A stretch of DNA of 47,838 nt from Bacteroidaceae bacterium (GCA_017935785.1 JAGBGU010000090.1:1-47838); one strand, 5' to 3'; shown: positions 9,901-17,935, numbered from the stretch's first letter. The notes: a model not told the origin generated them from the sequence alone. Numbers and translations: made by a program.

Positions 9901-11716
9901 TTCGATTCTGGCCCGCAAGCAAACCAATGCCAAGGGAGTGAGCGACAAGAAACTGCCCTCACGCAAAGTGAAGGGATTCGCACAGGAAATAGCCCTGCTG
10001 CCCGACTCGCAGCTCGTCATCAAGCACGACCAGAAGAGCAACCGCCTGCGCGTAACCGCACTCGACTCCACCGGCCGCCCCGTAAAGATACGCTACAAGC
10101 GCGTTGACGAGACCACCATCCGCATAAAGAACAACGTAGAAGATACCACCCAGCTGCGTCTCAACATCATAGCCCTACCCAAGCGCGAGGAGCAGAAATG
10201 GTACACCTGGGCACAGGCCGGAGCCCGACTGCTCATGTCCCTACGCAGCGTAAGCCTCAGTTACCGCAACACGTACAATCTGGCACTGCCCGGATTCCTT
10301 CCCCAAGTGGGCGACATACTGGGACAGACGCGCAACGGCGGCAACGGCCCCTTCAGCCCCGGCATCGACTTCGGGCTGGGACTGGTGGACGATTCCTACA
10401 TAGACCGCGCCAAGAACCGCGGATGGCTCCTCTGCGCAGACAGCGTGAGCACACCCGCCACCACAGCACGCACCGAGGACATGCAGATAAAGGCCACCGT
10501 AGAACCACTCACCGACCTGAAGATCGACCTCAGCATGAGCCATACACAAAGCCACAACAAGAGCATCCAGTACATGTACCACGGCAACCCCACCGTACAG
10601 AGCGGATCCTTCAACATGACCACCGTCTCCCTGCGTACCGCATTCCGCAGTCCCGGTTCGGCCAAGAACGGTTACCGCAACCGCACCTTCACCGATTTCC
10701 AGCGCAACCTCGACGTAATGCAGCAGCGTGTGGAAAGGCGCTACATCGGAACGCAATACCCCCAAGGCACGGGCATGCAGGGCACCTTCAACCCCGCCAA
10801 CGGAACCGTGGACAAATACAGCGCCGACGTAATGATACCCGCATTCCTGGCCGCCTACACAGGACGCGATGCCAGAAAGAGCGCCCTGGACATCTTCCCC
10901 ACCCTGTCCAAGATGCTGCCCAACTGGAACGTAACCTACAAGGGACTGAGCAACTTGCCCTGGGTGCGCGACAACTTCAAGAGCGTCAACCTCACCCACG
11001 GCTATAAGAGCACCTACAGCATAGGAGCCTACCAGTCATACAGCTCATGGATATCCGCCATGGGAAGCGGCGGCGAACTGGGCTACGCCCTCAACGCAAC
11101 CACCGGCAACTACCAGCCCAGCTCCATGTTCGACATCAGTACCGTCAGTCTGAACGAGAGCTTCTCCCCCCTCATCGGGCTGAACATGACCTTCATGAAC
11201 AACATGACGCTGAAGATGGAATACAAGACCACGCGCGTGGCCACCCTTAGCGTAACCAGCGCACAAATCAACGAAACCGGTTCAAAAGACATGGTTATAG
11301 GCTGGGGATACAAGATAAACGACTTCCGTCTGAGCAGCATCTTCGGAAGCGGAAAAGCCAGCGCCAAAGCCAAGAAGCGTACCCCCAACAGCCGCAAGCG
11401 CAATGCCGACCAGAAGGAACCCGAAGTGACACCCGCCACCAAGAGCAACTTTGCGCACGACCTCAACCTACGGTTCGACTTCAGCCTGCGCAACCAGAAC
11501 GCCATCCGCCGCGACCTTCAGACCAGCCTGAGCGAAGCCACATCAGGAAGCAAGGCATTCAAGACCAGTGCCGCCGTGGAGTACACCGTAAGCCGGATGG
11601 TCAGCCTCAGCCTCTATTACGACCGCCAGCGCTCCGAGCCACTGCTCTCAAGCAGCAGCTACCCCACCATCACACAAGACTTCGGCATGAGTATGAAGTT
11701 CTCGCTTACCAGGTAA
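3926..11716 (+). CDS. sprA: T9SS outer-membrane translocon SprA (Sov)
   Basis: The protein has 2596 residues, in the usual 2300-2600 range for SprA/Sov, the very large beta-barrel pore of the type IX secretion system. The start is GTG at 3926, giving a signal peptide (SARKIFALVLIAFSIHVLAA). An in-frame stop at 3896-3898 and no ATG between them support it; the next Met lies after the hydrophobic stretch. SprA-type signatures include repeated KxNLNLNYNTEST-like strands near 270, many alternating aromatic strands, and a terminal strand ending FGMSMKFSLTR. A Lys/Glu-rich coiled-coil stretch lies at about 1938-2011 and a basic Lys/Arg/Ser loop near 2475-2508; both probably face the periplasm. It would export the T9SS-tailed proteins seen elsewhere in the window. 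Confidence 0.96.
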   Translation: MSARKIFALVLIAFSIHVLAAMRMASPTKEMPTAVFTHGEAAQDTLDKDSAQRRKPRYSMRRTGATEQKDLRKKTADLRDPDNLKTEVTYDEKDNTYSVGTTLDTEGTDTKKGGRNNRPAPKSGQQKGVGATGPILPTNATGYSLKTATSYLNAPLLMTPDEYQEWSIGESMRRYYRQKNAEAFENEGKNKFDFTDMKFDLGPAEKIFGPGGVQIKTQGSAELKLGGNMKRVNNPALAANRRKTFGFDFDEKINLSLTGKVGDKINLNLNYNTESTFDYDAQNLKLKYDGKEDDIVKLIEAGNVSFPSNMSLVPGVSSLFGLRTDVQFGRLKMQTVVSQKKSASKSVSSKGGSQTNTFEFSATNYEENRHFFLNHFFRQQYDRNMQSLPTIASGISVKRVEIWVTNKTASTTNNRNIIALADLGETENLSNPIWTVNNEYRVPANRANTLYEMLVNNYSGARDISQATGILDQISGFEGSIDYEKLQSARLLSSNEYSVNQALGYVSLNSTLQTDDVLAIAYEYTYGGTTYQVGEFAADLSSNSDALFVKLLKGTTGSPKSPSWKLMMKNIYNLGASSMSSEKFRLDIKYQSDSSGVYLTYIPEEKLKNTPLLRAMQLDRLDANNNLNSNGQFDYIEGFTISRGRIIFPVAEPFGTHLRKWIGNDAIADKYCFQELYDSTKTVAKQIAEHDKFLLTGQYKGSNSSEIDLGVTNIAQGSVIVTAGGVTLTENSDYLVDYSMGRVTIINQSILDAGTKVNASVESNDNYGMQRKTMMGVNLDYEVSKNLVLGGTLMFLNEQPLTTKVNMGSEPLKNTLWGARINWKRESQWLTDMVDKLPLIQATQPSQISLNAEFAQLMAGQNKKIQGEASYLDDFESSSQKTSLSQPTYWTMSSTPSMFAESRLTGDVRYGHNRALMAWYYVDPIFTRRSSTLTPSHIKSDLEQLSNHYVREVYERELYPQKAQNSYTSASSLSVLNLAFYPSERGPYNLTTEVTPDGRLTQPESKWAGMMRRMENTDFEAQNIQYIEFWMMDPFVYKHDLPGNHGGDLYINLGEVSEDILKDGKKYFESGMPVDGNSQYYTETMWGRMPNTNSVTYAFNNEEGSRARQDVGLNGLTDEEERTFATYGQFLTQIQGKVSAQVYDSLQADPANDNYHYYRGTDFDRAQTSILDRYKRINMPQGNSADSDTNPESYETAWKSTPDIEDINQDYTLNEYEKYFQYRISIRPEDMVVGRNHIADKRQASVKLRNGKTEECTWYLFRVPIDAYEGRVGSISDFTSIRFMRIFMTGFSEETILRLATLDLVHGDWRTYDQPLHIGQAPSSDGTITVSTVNIEENNDKEPVNYVLPPGISTITDPSQTQLVESNEQAMAITVDGLAPGDARAVYKNCNYNMRQYKHLQMFVHANALAQNVTSTTDGETSIFIRLGSDYKSNYYEYEVPLKLTPPSNKYNRYSPADQRAVWPEENLIDIDLDIFTNIKKARNTRNSLGMASYNTRYSEYDERRPSNKVTIMGNPTLGEVKTIMVGVRNNGRTIKSVEVWANELRLQEFSNEGGWAAQGNMNVQLSDIGSVNVAAQMETAGFGGIEQSVADRSDENTLDYTITTQVELGRILPEKAKVSVPLYYSYGKTTVKPKYNPFDTDMRLDDAIDALSSQQERDSLKSLTTHTERNRNLSFSGIRVNIASKKHPMPYDPANFTFNYSHTTQSTEGETTVYEHERTWKGGMNYSWSPNWKAWEPFKDLKGKSKWLQIVKDQNLSFAPQSITFNTDLTRNYYELQERDLDNLQSPNALPVNFSQSFLWNRQFQLRWDIFKALHFNFQSGTRAEVEEPYMQVNKDLYPDRYSAWKDSIKMSLRHLGRPLDYNQTVQVSYKLPIHRIPIFDWINADGSYNATYGWKRGAELQDGSTLGHTVNTQRTINLNGKLAMETLYNHSPFLKEANKRFSAANAKNEANKKVQEKKRRDEAKQKKKEEEEKMLAEAKAESEKTGEPLDSILARKQTNAKGVSDKKLPSRKVKGFAQEIALLPDSQLVIKHDQKSNRLRVTALDSTGRPVKIRYKRVDETTIRIKNNVEDTTQLRLNIIALPKREEQKWYTWAQAGARLLMSLRSVSLSYRNTYNLALPGFLPQVGDILGQTRNGGNGPFSPGIDFGLGLVDDSYIDRAKNRGWLLCADSVSTPATTARTEDMQIKATVEPLTDLKIDLSMSHTQSHNKSIQYMYHGNPTVQSGSFNMTTVSLRTAFRSPGSAKNGYRNRTFTDFQRNLDVMQQRVERRYIGTQYPQGTGMQGTFNPANGTVDKYSADVMIPAFLAAYTGRDARKSALDIFPTLSKMLPNWNVTYKGLSNLPWVRDNFKSVNLTHGYKSTYSIGAYQSYSSWISAMGSGGELGYALNATTGNYQPSSMFDISTVSLNESFSPLIGLNMTFMNNMTLKMEYKTTRVATLSVTSAQINETGSKDMVIGWGYKINDFRLSSIFGSGKASAKAKKRTPNSRKRNADQKEPEVTPATKSNFAHDLNLRFDFSLRNQNAIRRDLQTSLSEATSGSKAFKTSAAVEYTVSRMVSLSLYYDRQRSEPLLSSSSYPTITQDFGMSMKFSLTR

Positions 11717-11732
11717 GTTCCCCTCTTGTACA

Positions 11733-14060
11733 TCACTTATACAGCACCCTTTGCGCTTCATAATAAGTGTCGCGGGCTTTCAACGTACCGCCCATTTTCT
11801 GGATACCTTCGGGAACTGAACCGAACTTCAAAGCCAGTAATTGAGGCAAACGCTTGGTGCCTAATTCTTCTACACCCGAAGTTACATAAGCCGTCATCAA
11901 GTACTCAATAAAATCCTTCTGGGCTTGTGGCAAGACTTCCGCGTATGCTTTCAAGCGTTCGGCACGCTCGGCACGTTCCATCGGTGATGTGGCAAAAGAA
12001 ATGTATTCAAGTACATCCAGCAAGTCGCTTGTGTCGGCATCGATGGCATGGCGTATATCTTTCAGAACCTCTACCCCATAGCCTGCTTGTTCCAGCTTTT
12101 CCAACAAGGCCTCGCGTGATTCCGGATTTGCCCATAACGTGCGTAGGTCTTCCACCGACTGGAAGTATTCGGGCATATCGCCAAACATTTCGCTAATAAA
12201 TTGCTGGGTACTGATGGGGTGTCCGTCCTTGCCGTAGAACATCACCTCGTTGGCAAACTTGATGTTACGCTTCTTCTTGTCGCTGAGTATGATTTCCAGC
12301 GGTTCTTTCTTTGGTGTTGGTTCGTTACCTCCTAATTCCTCCTCTACTTTTCCGCAATTGCCTTCTTCCTCCTCAATGGTAGGATATGGTCGTGTTTTTT
12401 TGGTGCACGTACACGGATTGTTCTTGCACTTGGGGCATACCGGGTCGCCATCCCAATCGGGTTTGGAGTAGTTCTCGTAGGCACGTACAAAGTCGAAGAT
12501 GGTGAAGTAATACTTGCCCTCATACACTCGTGTACCACGCCCCACAATCTGCTTGTATTCGATGATGGAGTTTACCGGGCGCATCAGCACGATGTTACGC
12601 ACGTTCAGTGCATCCACGCCCGTACTCAGTTTCTCGCTGGTAGTCAGTATGGTTGGGATTGTCTTTTCGTTGTCCTTGAATTCGTCCAGGTAGCGTTCGC
12701 CCTCATCGCCATCGTTGGCAGTTACACGCACGCAATACTTCGGATTACCTTCGTGCAAACGGTTGATCATGTCTCGAACCTCGGCTGCGTGATGCTGTGT
12801 TGCACAGAACACCAAGGTCTTTTCCATCGGGTCTATCAAACTCATAAACTCCTGTACACGGGCTTCGTCACGCTGGCGTATCTTGATGTTTCCTTGATAG
12901 AAATCTTTTTCCGTATAGGTCTTGAACATATCCACCTCGCCACTCACTACGGTATCATCGGGCGTGTAGTGATAATCGTCAATGGTACTCTTCATGTTGA
13001 TGTGGCGGAAAGGTGTCAAGAAACCATCGTCAATACCTTGTTTCAAGGAATACTCGTAGGCATGGTGTGTAAAGTAACCGTAGGTATTGGCATTCTGATC
13101 CACACGAGGTGTAGCCGTAAGACCTAATTGTACGGCACTTTCAAAGTAGTTGAGAATGGCACGCCAATTGCTTTCATCCTTCGCACCGCCACGATGACAT
13201 TCGTCGATGATGATAAGGTCGAAGAAATCCTTGGGATACTGGCCGAAGTAAGGTTCCTCGTTCTCTCCGCTCATGAAGGTTTGGAAGATAGTGAAGAAGA
13301 TACTTCCATTGGTGGGTACTCGTCCTTCCTTGCGGATACTGCCCGGCTTGATACGCACCAATGCATCGGAAGCAAATCCGTCGAACGAGTTGAAGGCTTG
13401 GGTAGCCAATGTGTTGCGGTCGGCCAAGAAGAGTATGCGCGGACGGGTACCCGTACCGGCTACGTTCCATCTTGACTGAAAGAGTTTGTAAGCTATTTGG
13501 AAAGCGATGAATGTCTTGCCCGTACCCGTAGCCAAGGTAAGCAGGATACGTCGTTCGCCTTTGGCAATGGCATCGAGCACTCGGTTGATGGCATTTTCCT
13601 GGTAGTAGCGTGGCTTGCGTGAACCATCGGTGTAGAGAGACTGTGTGCGGAGTTTGTCCCGCCATTCGTGAGCCTCGCCGTAGGTCATCTGCCACAGTTC
13701 CTCGGGGCTAGGGAAAGCATCCACAAATCCTTGTGCACCCGTAGTACGGTCTATCTGCCAAATGCGCTCACCATCGGTGGCATAGGTATAGCGTATGTCG
13801 AGCATCTCGGCATATTCAATGGCTTGCATTACACCCTCTTGGTAGCCCACCTCATCGGCCTTGGCTTCCACCACCGCCATGCGTTGTCCCCGATAGAGTA
13901 ACAGATAGTCGGCCTTCTTGCCCTTCATCTTCACCGATTGGCTGATTTTGCCCCGTGTAATGCGGTATTCGGTGCTGATGTGGCTTCCTTCCACTACGCT
14001 CCACCCGGCAGCTTTCAGTTGCGGGTCGATTTTATGGATTCGGGTATCGCTTTCGTTCAT
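11733..14060 (-). CDS. hsdR: Type I restriction enzyme R subunit (HsdR)
   Basis: The protein has 775 residues, the length of the short EcoEI/EcoAI-like (type IB) HsdR class rather than the roughly 1100-residue EcoKI class. The N-terminal nuclease region carries a PD-(D/E)xK-like ADYLLLYRGQRMAVVEAKA. The superfamily 2 motor follows: Walker A TGTGKT near 180, DECH near 285, GLTATP near 318 and a late QIVGRGTR motif VI. A Cys cluster (CPKCKNNPCTC, about 542-552) may bind zinc or iron. The C-terminus should contact HsdM/HsdS. HsdR translocates unmethylated DNA and cuts it at a distance. It is the last gene of the hsd operon and converges with sprA with only 16 bases between the stops and no evident terminator. 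Confidence 0.95.
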   Translation of the reverse strand: MNESDTRIHKIDPQLKAAGWSVVEGSHISTEYRITRGKISQSVKMKGKKADYLLLYRGQRMAVVEAKADEVGYQEGVMQAIEYAEMLDIRYTYATDGERIWQIDRTTGAQGFVDAFPSPEELWQMTYGEAHEWRDKLRTQSLYTDGSRKPRYYQENAINRVLDAIAKGERRILLTLATGTGKTFIAFQIAYKLFQSRWNVAGTGTRPRILFLADRNTLATQAFNSFDGFASDALVRIKPGSIRKEGRVPTNGSIFFTIFQTFMSGENEEPYFGQYPKDFFDLIIIDECHRGGAKDESNWRAILNYFESAVQLGLTATPRVDQNANTYGYFTHHAYEYSLKQGIDDGFLTPFRHINMKSTIDDYHYTPDDTVVSGEVDMFKTYTEKDFYQGNIKIRQRDEARVQEFMSLIDPMEKTLVFCATQHHAAEVRDMINRLHEGNPKYCVRVTANDGDEGERYLDEFKDNEKTIPTILTTSEKLSTGVDALNVRNIVLMRPVNSIIEYKQIVGRGTRVYEGKYYFTIFDFVRAYENYSKPDWDGDPVCPKCKNNPCTCTKKTRPYPTIEEEEGNCGKVEEELGGNEPTPKKEPLEIILSDKKKRNIKFANEVMFYGKDGHPISTQQFISEMFGDMPEYFQSVEDLRTLWANPESREALLEKLEQAGYGVEVLKDIRHAIDADTSDLLDVLEYISFATSPMERAERAERLKAYAEVLPQAQKDFIEYLMTAYVTSGVEELGTKRLPQLLALKFGSVPEGIQKMGGTLKARDTYYEAQRVLYK

Positions 14061-14102
14061 GTTGGTTCCTTTTATACGTTACACAAAGAGCCTTTAAAGA
14101 GG

Positions 14103-14177
14103 ACGGATTTACTTTGCAAATAAGAACATTCTATAAATCAATAATTTATAACAAACACGGATTTGCTTTGCAAATAA
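14103..14177. repeat. 21-bp direct repeat pair upstream of hsdR
   Basis: ACGGATTTACTTTGCAAATA (from 14103, ending at 14123) recurs at 14157-14177 with one change (A to G at position 9). The copies are spaced 54 bases start to start, both contain the palindrome TTTGCAAA, and they lie 43-117 bases upstream of the hsdR start. Two in-phase operator copies are one reading; a duplication scar is another. Confidence 0.6.
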
Positions 14178-14220
14178 AATCAAGCGTAATAAGGGATATA
14201 GGTTGCATACTTTTTTGATG

Positions 14221-14826
14221 TTATATTTTCATCGGATAACTCTTTTTAGATTCCAATGTATCTGCAATAATGCGCGATGCTACCGAAGATTGGTTTTTGT
14301 CTATTCCGAAGCGTTCTCTGACAGATTGATTGTTTATAGCCCTATTGTCTTCATATACCAAACAAGCATGTTGATAACAAGCTTCTATCTTTTCCTGTTT
14401 TGTCATTTCTGATTTTACCGTTTGACCTGCTGAACGTGTATAAGAATCCCAGATTTCTTTACCTCTTAAATGAATGGGTTTATCCATTTGTTCTGATATA
14501 TGGATGAAAAGCAAGGCATGTCCCTTATAATCTGTTGTCCAATGTTCAACAGATATTGATGAAGAAAGATTGTTCTTAGCAATATTCCCTAATTTCTTGA
14601 TAATGTCATCACATGCTTCTTTGGTCATTGAAGAGAAAGTGGCATCATCATTCACACCAAAAAAAAGAATTCCTCCGCCCTTAAGGTTTGAAAATGCGCA
14701 AAGATGCTGAGCTAATCTCTCAGTTTTACATGACAACCCACTTTTCCAGTCAAGTTCATTCAATTCCACTGCAACAGGATAGAGACTGTCCTCCAATATA
14801 TCTAAAGCTTTTTCTTTCCAATTCAT
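14221..14826 (-). CDS. AlbA_2/Schlafen-like domain protein in the RM operon
   Basis: The protein has 201 residues from the ATG at 14826 (MNWKEKALDILEDSLYPVAV); an ATG at 14856 would add ten residues. The middle, LAQHLCAFSNLKGGGILFFGVNDD at about 39-62, is the hallmark of the AlbA_2 (Schlafen AlbA_2) domain: a conserved Glu/Asp strand, AFSN, GGG and FGVNDD. The following HIS strand and Arg/Tyr-rich segment (WDSYTRSAGQTV) also match that fold. These proteins are often called transcriptional regulators, while Schlafen relatives can act as nucleases; neither role is proven here. The last third is helical and may dimerise or bind DNA. The gene lies between hsdS and hsdR in the same orientation and is AT-rich like hsdS. 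Confidence 0.78.
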   Translation of the reverse strand: MNWKEKALDILEDSLYPVAVELNELDWKSGLSCKTERLAQHLCAFSNLKGGGILFFGVNDDATFSSMTKEACDDIIKKLGNIAKNNLSSSISVEHWTTDYKGHALLFIHISEQMDKPIHLRGKEIWDSYTRSAGQTVKSEMTKQEKIEACYQHACLVYEDNRAINNQSVRERFGIDKNQSSVASRIIADTLESKKSYPMKI

Positions 14827-14929
14827 AACTTGTGTTACATGAATTAATTTATGCAAAAGTAAACAATTTTAAAAGATTATATGACATTATCTATCTAAAT
14901 AATTATTCTTTTACTTCATTTTTATCGTT

Positions 14930-16075
14930 TTATAGCTCTCCACTAAATGCCTGACGAAGAATACTTTGCTTCAAGGCATCGCACTCGCGGATGGTTTGTT
15001 GGGCTACTTCTTCTAAACGACGGCATTTCTCGCTGAGAGTGTCGAGGATGCGGACGATATGCTGTTGGGTTTCAAAAGGAAGATAAGGTATAGGCATGTC
15101 CCTTAAATCCTTTATAGACAAATTAGGTTGCATCAATGTATTAACACGACTCAGCACATATTCTTTTGCGTATTTTGTTTGAAAATAATAGTACAAATAT
15201 TCTCGCAATAATACTTTAGGATACATTCTTAATGCGGCTACTCGTTGATTTAATAATGCACCATCATATTCCTTTGGCACAATTGCCACTTTTAATCCTT
15301 CGGCTATAATTGTACGTGTCAATGCTACAACAATATCTAATTCGTTTATAATAACATTTTCAACATCAGTTAAATAATGTTGTGGTAATTTGTTTTCATC
15401 ATCTTTTATAAATTTCCCTACACCAACATTCGTTATTTTAATAACTTTAACTTCATTATTTTTTTTAAAAGCACTACTTGGGAAAGCATAGCCATTAATT
15501 ATTTCACAAACATCCTGTAACTTCTTCTCCACCCAACCTTCTTTAGGTTTTAATTCTTGTGCAAGAACTTGCTGGAAGAGTGCTTTTGCATTCTTCAAAT
15601 TTTCCTCGGCATTCTTTTTCAGTGCATCAATCTTCTCGAACGATGCATCCAATATGGAGACTATGCGGTGCTGCTCTTCGAGGGGAGGAACAGATAATTC
15701 TTTTTCGCCATAATCTCTAAAATATATATGTGGAATGGCTGCACCTACTTTATATTTAGATAAATTTAAGGACTGAAGAGCATAATAAACAAAGCCTAGT
15801 TCATATCCGGTTTTAGGCAAAATGTATTGTAATGTGCCTAGTAATGATGAATTAGCAGGATATATATTAACTCTACCAACTCCAGAACCGTCTTTTACAA
15901 TTCCTATATATGGCTTATCATAATGAAAAAAATCTACTTTTTTTATGAAACCACTAGCTCCATAAATTGGATATTCACCATTATTATTATCTAAATCTTT
16001 TTGAGCAACATTTGATGAAGCTTTATCACAAATGTTTTTCAACTTCACCATTTTCCATCCTTCTTTCATACTCAC
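14930..16075 (-). CDS. hsdS: Type I specificity subunit HsdS
   Basis: The protein has 381 residues and two Methylase_S target-recognition domains. Each is followed by a conserved helical spacer: LSVPPLEEQHRIVSILDASF near 130-150, and FETQQHIVRILDTLSEK near 335-352. HsdS fixes the bipartite DNA site read by the HsdM2-HsdS methylase and the HsdR complex. The recognition domains are markedly AT-richer than neighbouring genes, as expected for parts exchanged between strains. It starts one base after the stop of the small membrane-protein gene and is probably translationally coupled to it. The start MSMKEGW is used; a start at codon 3 is possible. No second hsdS fragment or inverted copy is visible nearby, so phase variation by inversion is not supported within the window. 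Confidence 0.94.
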   Translation of the reverse strand: MSMKEGWKMVKLKNICDKASSNVAQKDLDNNNGEYPIYGASGFIKKVDFFHYDKPYIGIVKDGSGVGRVNIYPANSSLLGTLQYILPKTGYELGFVYYALQSLNLSKYKVGAAIPHIYFRDYGEKELSVPPLEEQHRIVSILDASFEKIDALKKNAEENLKNAKALFQQVLAQELKPKEGWVEKKLQDVCEIINGYAFPSSAFKKNNEVKVIKITNVGVGKFIKDDENKLPQHYLTDVENVIINELDIVVALTRTIIAEGLKVAIVPKEYDGALLNQRVAALRMYPKVLLREYLYYYFQTKYAKEYVLSRVNTLMQPNLSIKDLRDMPIPYLPFETQQHIVRILDTLSEKCRRLEEVAQQTIRECDALKQSILRQAFSGEL

Positions 16076-16076
16076 T

Positions 16077-16472
16077 TCAATTTCTTTTTAAATCTTGTAC
16101 GTTTTTAAGGATTTCCTTCAGATTGTGTGTACAATCACTATATATCTTCAATTCCATTTGCGATTTGGATGCATAATATCTACGTGTCATCTCGTCTTCC
16201 CATTCTTTGGGCATATCAGAATTATTTATTTTGTCCATAGCACTGCTTTCTTCTGATGCTATCTTCACATTAGTAATTACCTTTTGAATTTCCACCTCTA
16301 ATAATTTGATGGTTGTATCTATCTGTAAAGCCGATAATTCTTTTACACTTGCAATCTGTCGTGACGCATCCTTTGAAGTAGAGCGTGCCGAACCAATGGC
16401 AATACCAATTGATGCTACCGAAAGCAATATAGAAGCCAAACCTTCCCAGTGTTCTGCTATAAAATTCATCAT
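16077..16472 (-). CDS. Small membrane-anchored coiled-coil protein embedded between hsdM and hsdS
   Basis: The protein has 131 residues and is not recognised. One N-terminal transmembrane helix (GLASILLSVASIGIAIG, about 11-27) is followed by a long charged helical region predicted as coiled coil (SVKELSALQIDTTIKLLEVE and onward). Its ATG overlaps the hsdM stop (ATGA), and its stop is one base from the hsdS start, so it sits inside the translational chain of the methylase operon. No catalytic motif is visible. The general shape resembles phage-type small membrane proteins with a cytoplasmic helix. It could tether the RM complex to the membrane or act as an independent cargo gene; both are inference. 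Confidence 0.72.
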   Translation of the reverse strand: MMNFIAEHWEGLASILLSVASIGIAIGSARSTSKDASRQIASVKELSALQIDTTIKLLEVEIQKVITNVKIASEESSAMDKINNSDMPKEWEDEMTRRYYASKSQMELKIYSDCTHNLKEILKNVQDLKRN

Positions 16473-17911
16473 AACATTCCCAAAATATCATCCAACAACT
16501 GCTTGCTTTCCTCATTCAGTGCCACAATCTCATCAGCAATCTCACGAGGAGTACGTTCGTCCACTTCCTCCACCTTGTGCGGATTCTTCACGCTCATGTC
16601 GAGGTTGGCATCAAGGTCGGCCACACGGAGTGTCCACGAGTGGTCACTATCGGCACGTGTTTCGCTCAAAGTGAGGAACTCTTCCAAATCCTTTTCGGTG
16701 AGCGGTTTGGTCTTGGTGAAATGCTTTTCCAATTGGTAGTACCATACACTTTCAGTAGGCTCGCCCTTGGTGAAGAAAAGTACCACCGTCTTTACACCCG
16801 CACCGGTGAACACACCGCTTGGCAAGTCCAAAATGGCATCTACACGGCATTCTTCCAACAACTTCTGACGAAGGGCTACACTGGCATTATCGGAATTGGA
16901 AAGGAAAGTGTTCTTGATAACGATACCCGCACGGCCACCCGCACGCAGCATCTTGATGAAGTGCTGAAGGAACATATAGGCTGTTTCGCCCGAACGGATG
17001 GGGAAATTTTGCTGTACCTCGTCGCGTTCGCTACCCCCGAAAGGCGGATTGGCAAGTACCACATTCATTTGGTCGGAAGTCTGTACATTGGCAAGGTTCT
17101 CAGTCAGCGTGTTGGTCTTGATGATGTTGGGCGACTCCACACCGTGTAGAATCAGGTTCATCATGGCAATGATGTAAGCCAAGCCTTTCAGTTCCTTCCC
17201 ATAGAACGTACGCTTCTGGAGCGTGTCTTCATCGGCTGCACTCTGTATATGTTCGTGCATATAGCTATAAGCCTCGCACAAAAAGCCTGCCGAACCGCAA
17301 GCACCGTCGTACACGGTCTCTCCTATCTGCGGAGCTACCTTCTTCACAATGGTACGGATGAGCGGACGCGGTGTGTAATACTCGCCACCGTTGCGTCCGG
17401 CATTACCCATCTGCTTCAATCGGTCTTCGTAGATTTGTGTCATCTCGTGGCGGTCTTCAGCCGTTTGGAAACGAAGTTCGTCCACGTGCTCGATGATGTC
17501 ACGGAGGTTGTATCCGCTGGATATCTTGTTGCGTATTTCGGTAAAGATGATTCCGACCTTAAACTCAATGGCATCGGCTTCGAAGCGTTCTTTGAAGCGT
17601 TGCAGATAAGGGAACAGACGACCATTGACAAACTCAATCAAGTCATCGCCCACCAAGGCACGGTTACGGTCGTATTCGCCTTCGGCAGTACGGGGCATTG
17701 CCCATGCACTCCACTGATAGTCTGCATCGATGATGCGTGTGTAAGGTTCACCGGTAAGCATGGCCGACATTTCGCGCGTCTGTTCCAAGTCGTCCAAGTA
17801 TTTCAAGAAGAGTATCCACGAACTTTGCTCTACATAGTCGAGTGCGGTAGCACAGCCCTCATCGTGGCGAAGGGTATTATCAATAGCTTTAAAGGTTGAT
17901 TCGAATGCCAT
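16469..17911 (-). CDS. hsdM: Type I DNA N6-adenine methyltransferase (HsdM)
   Basis: The protein has 480 residues, typical for HsdM of the type IB group. The N-terminal helical HsdM_N domain (DEGCATALDYVEQSSWILFL) is followed by the methylase fold: AdoMet motif I YDGACGSAGFL near 202, and the catalytic NPPFGG near 290. HsdM transfers a methyl group from S-adenosylmethionine to adenine N6 in the site chosen by HsdS. It is the first gene of the leftward operon. A consensus promoter (17936-17967) lies just upstream, leaving a leader of about 18 bases. The unusual repeat-rich region at 18092-18878 precedes it. Its stop overlaps the next start by ATGA. Confidence 0.96.
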   Translation of the reverse strand: MAFESTFKAIDNTLRHDEGCATALDYVEQSSWILFLKYLDDLEQTREMSAMLTGEPYTRIIDADYQWSAWAMPRTAEGEYDRNRALVGDDLIEFVNGRLFPYLQRFKERFEADAIEFKVGIIFTEIRNKISSGYNLRDIIEHVDELRFQTAEDRHEMTQIYEDRLKQMGNAGRNGGEYYTPRPLIRTIVKKVAPQIGETVYDGACGSAGFLCEAYSYMHEHIQSAADEDTLQKRTFYGKELKGLAYIIAMMNLILHGVESPNIIKTNTLTENLANVQTSDQMNVVLANPPFGGSERDEVQQNFPIRSGETAYMFLQHFIKMLRAGGRAGIVIKNTFLSNSDNASVALRQKLLEECRVDAILDLPSGVFTGAGVKTVVLFFTKGEPTESVWYYQLEKHFTKTKPLTEKDLEEFLTLSETRADSDHSWTLRVADLDANLDMSVKNPHKVEEVDERTPREIADEIVALNEESKQLLDDILGML

Positions 17912-17935
17912 AATTGTCTTTCATTTTCATTGGTA

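Noticed and set aside
8288..9922. 544-codon leftward open frame antisense to sprA
   Set aside because: Same reason: composition shadow of the sprA reading frame, without recognisable domain or start signal.
14930..16075. Phase-variable hsdS inversion system
   Set aside because: Only one hsdS is present; no silent hsdS copy or inverted repeat pair is seen around it, and the nearest recombinase is 30 kb away.
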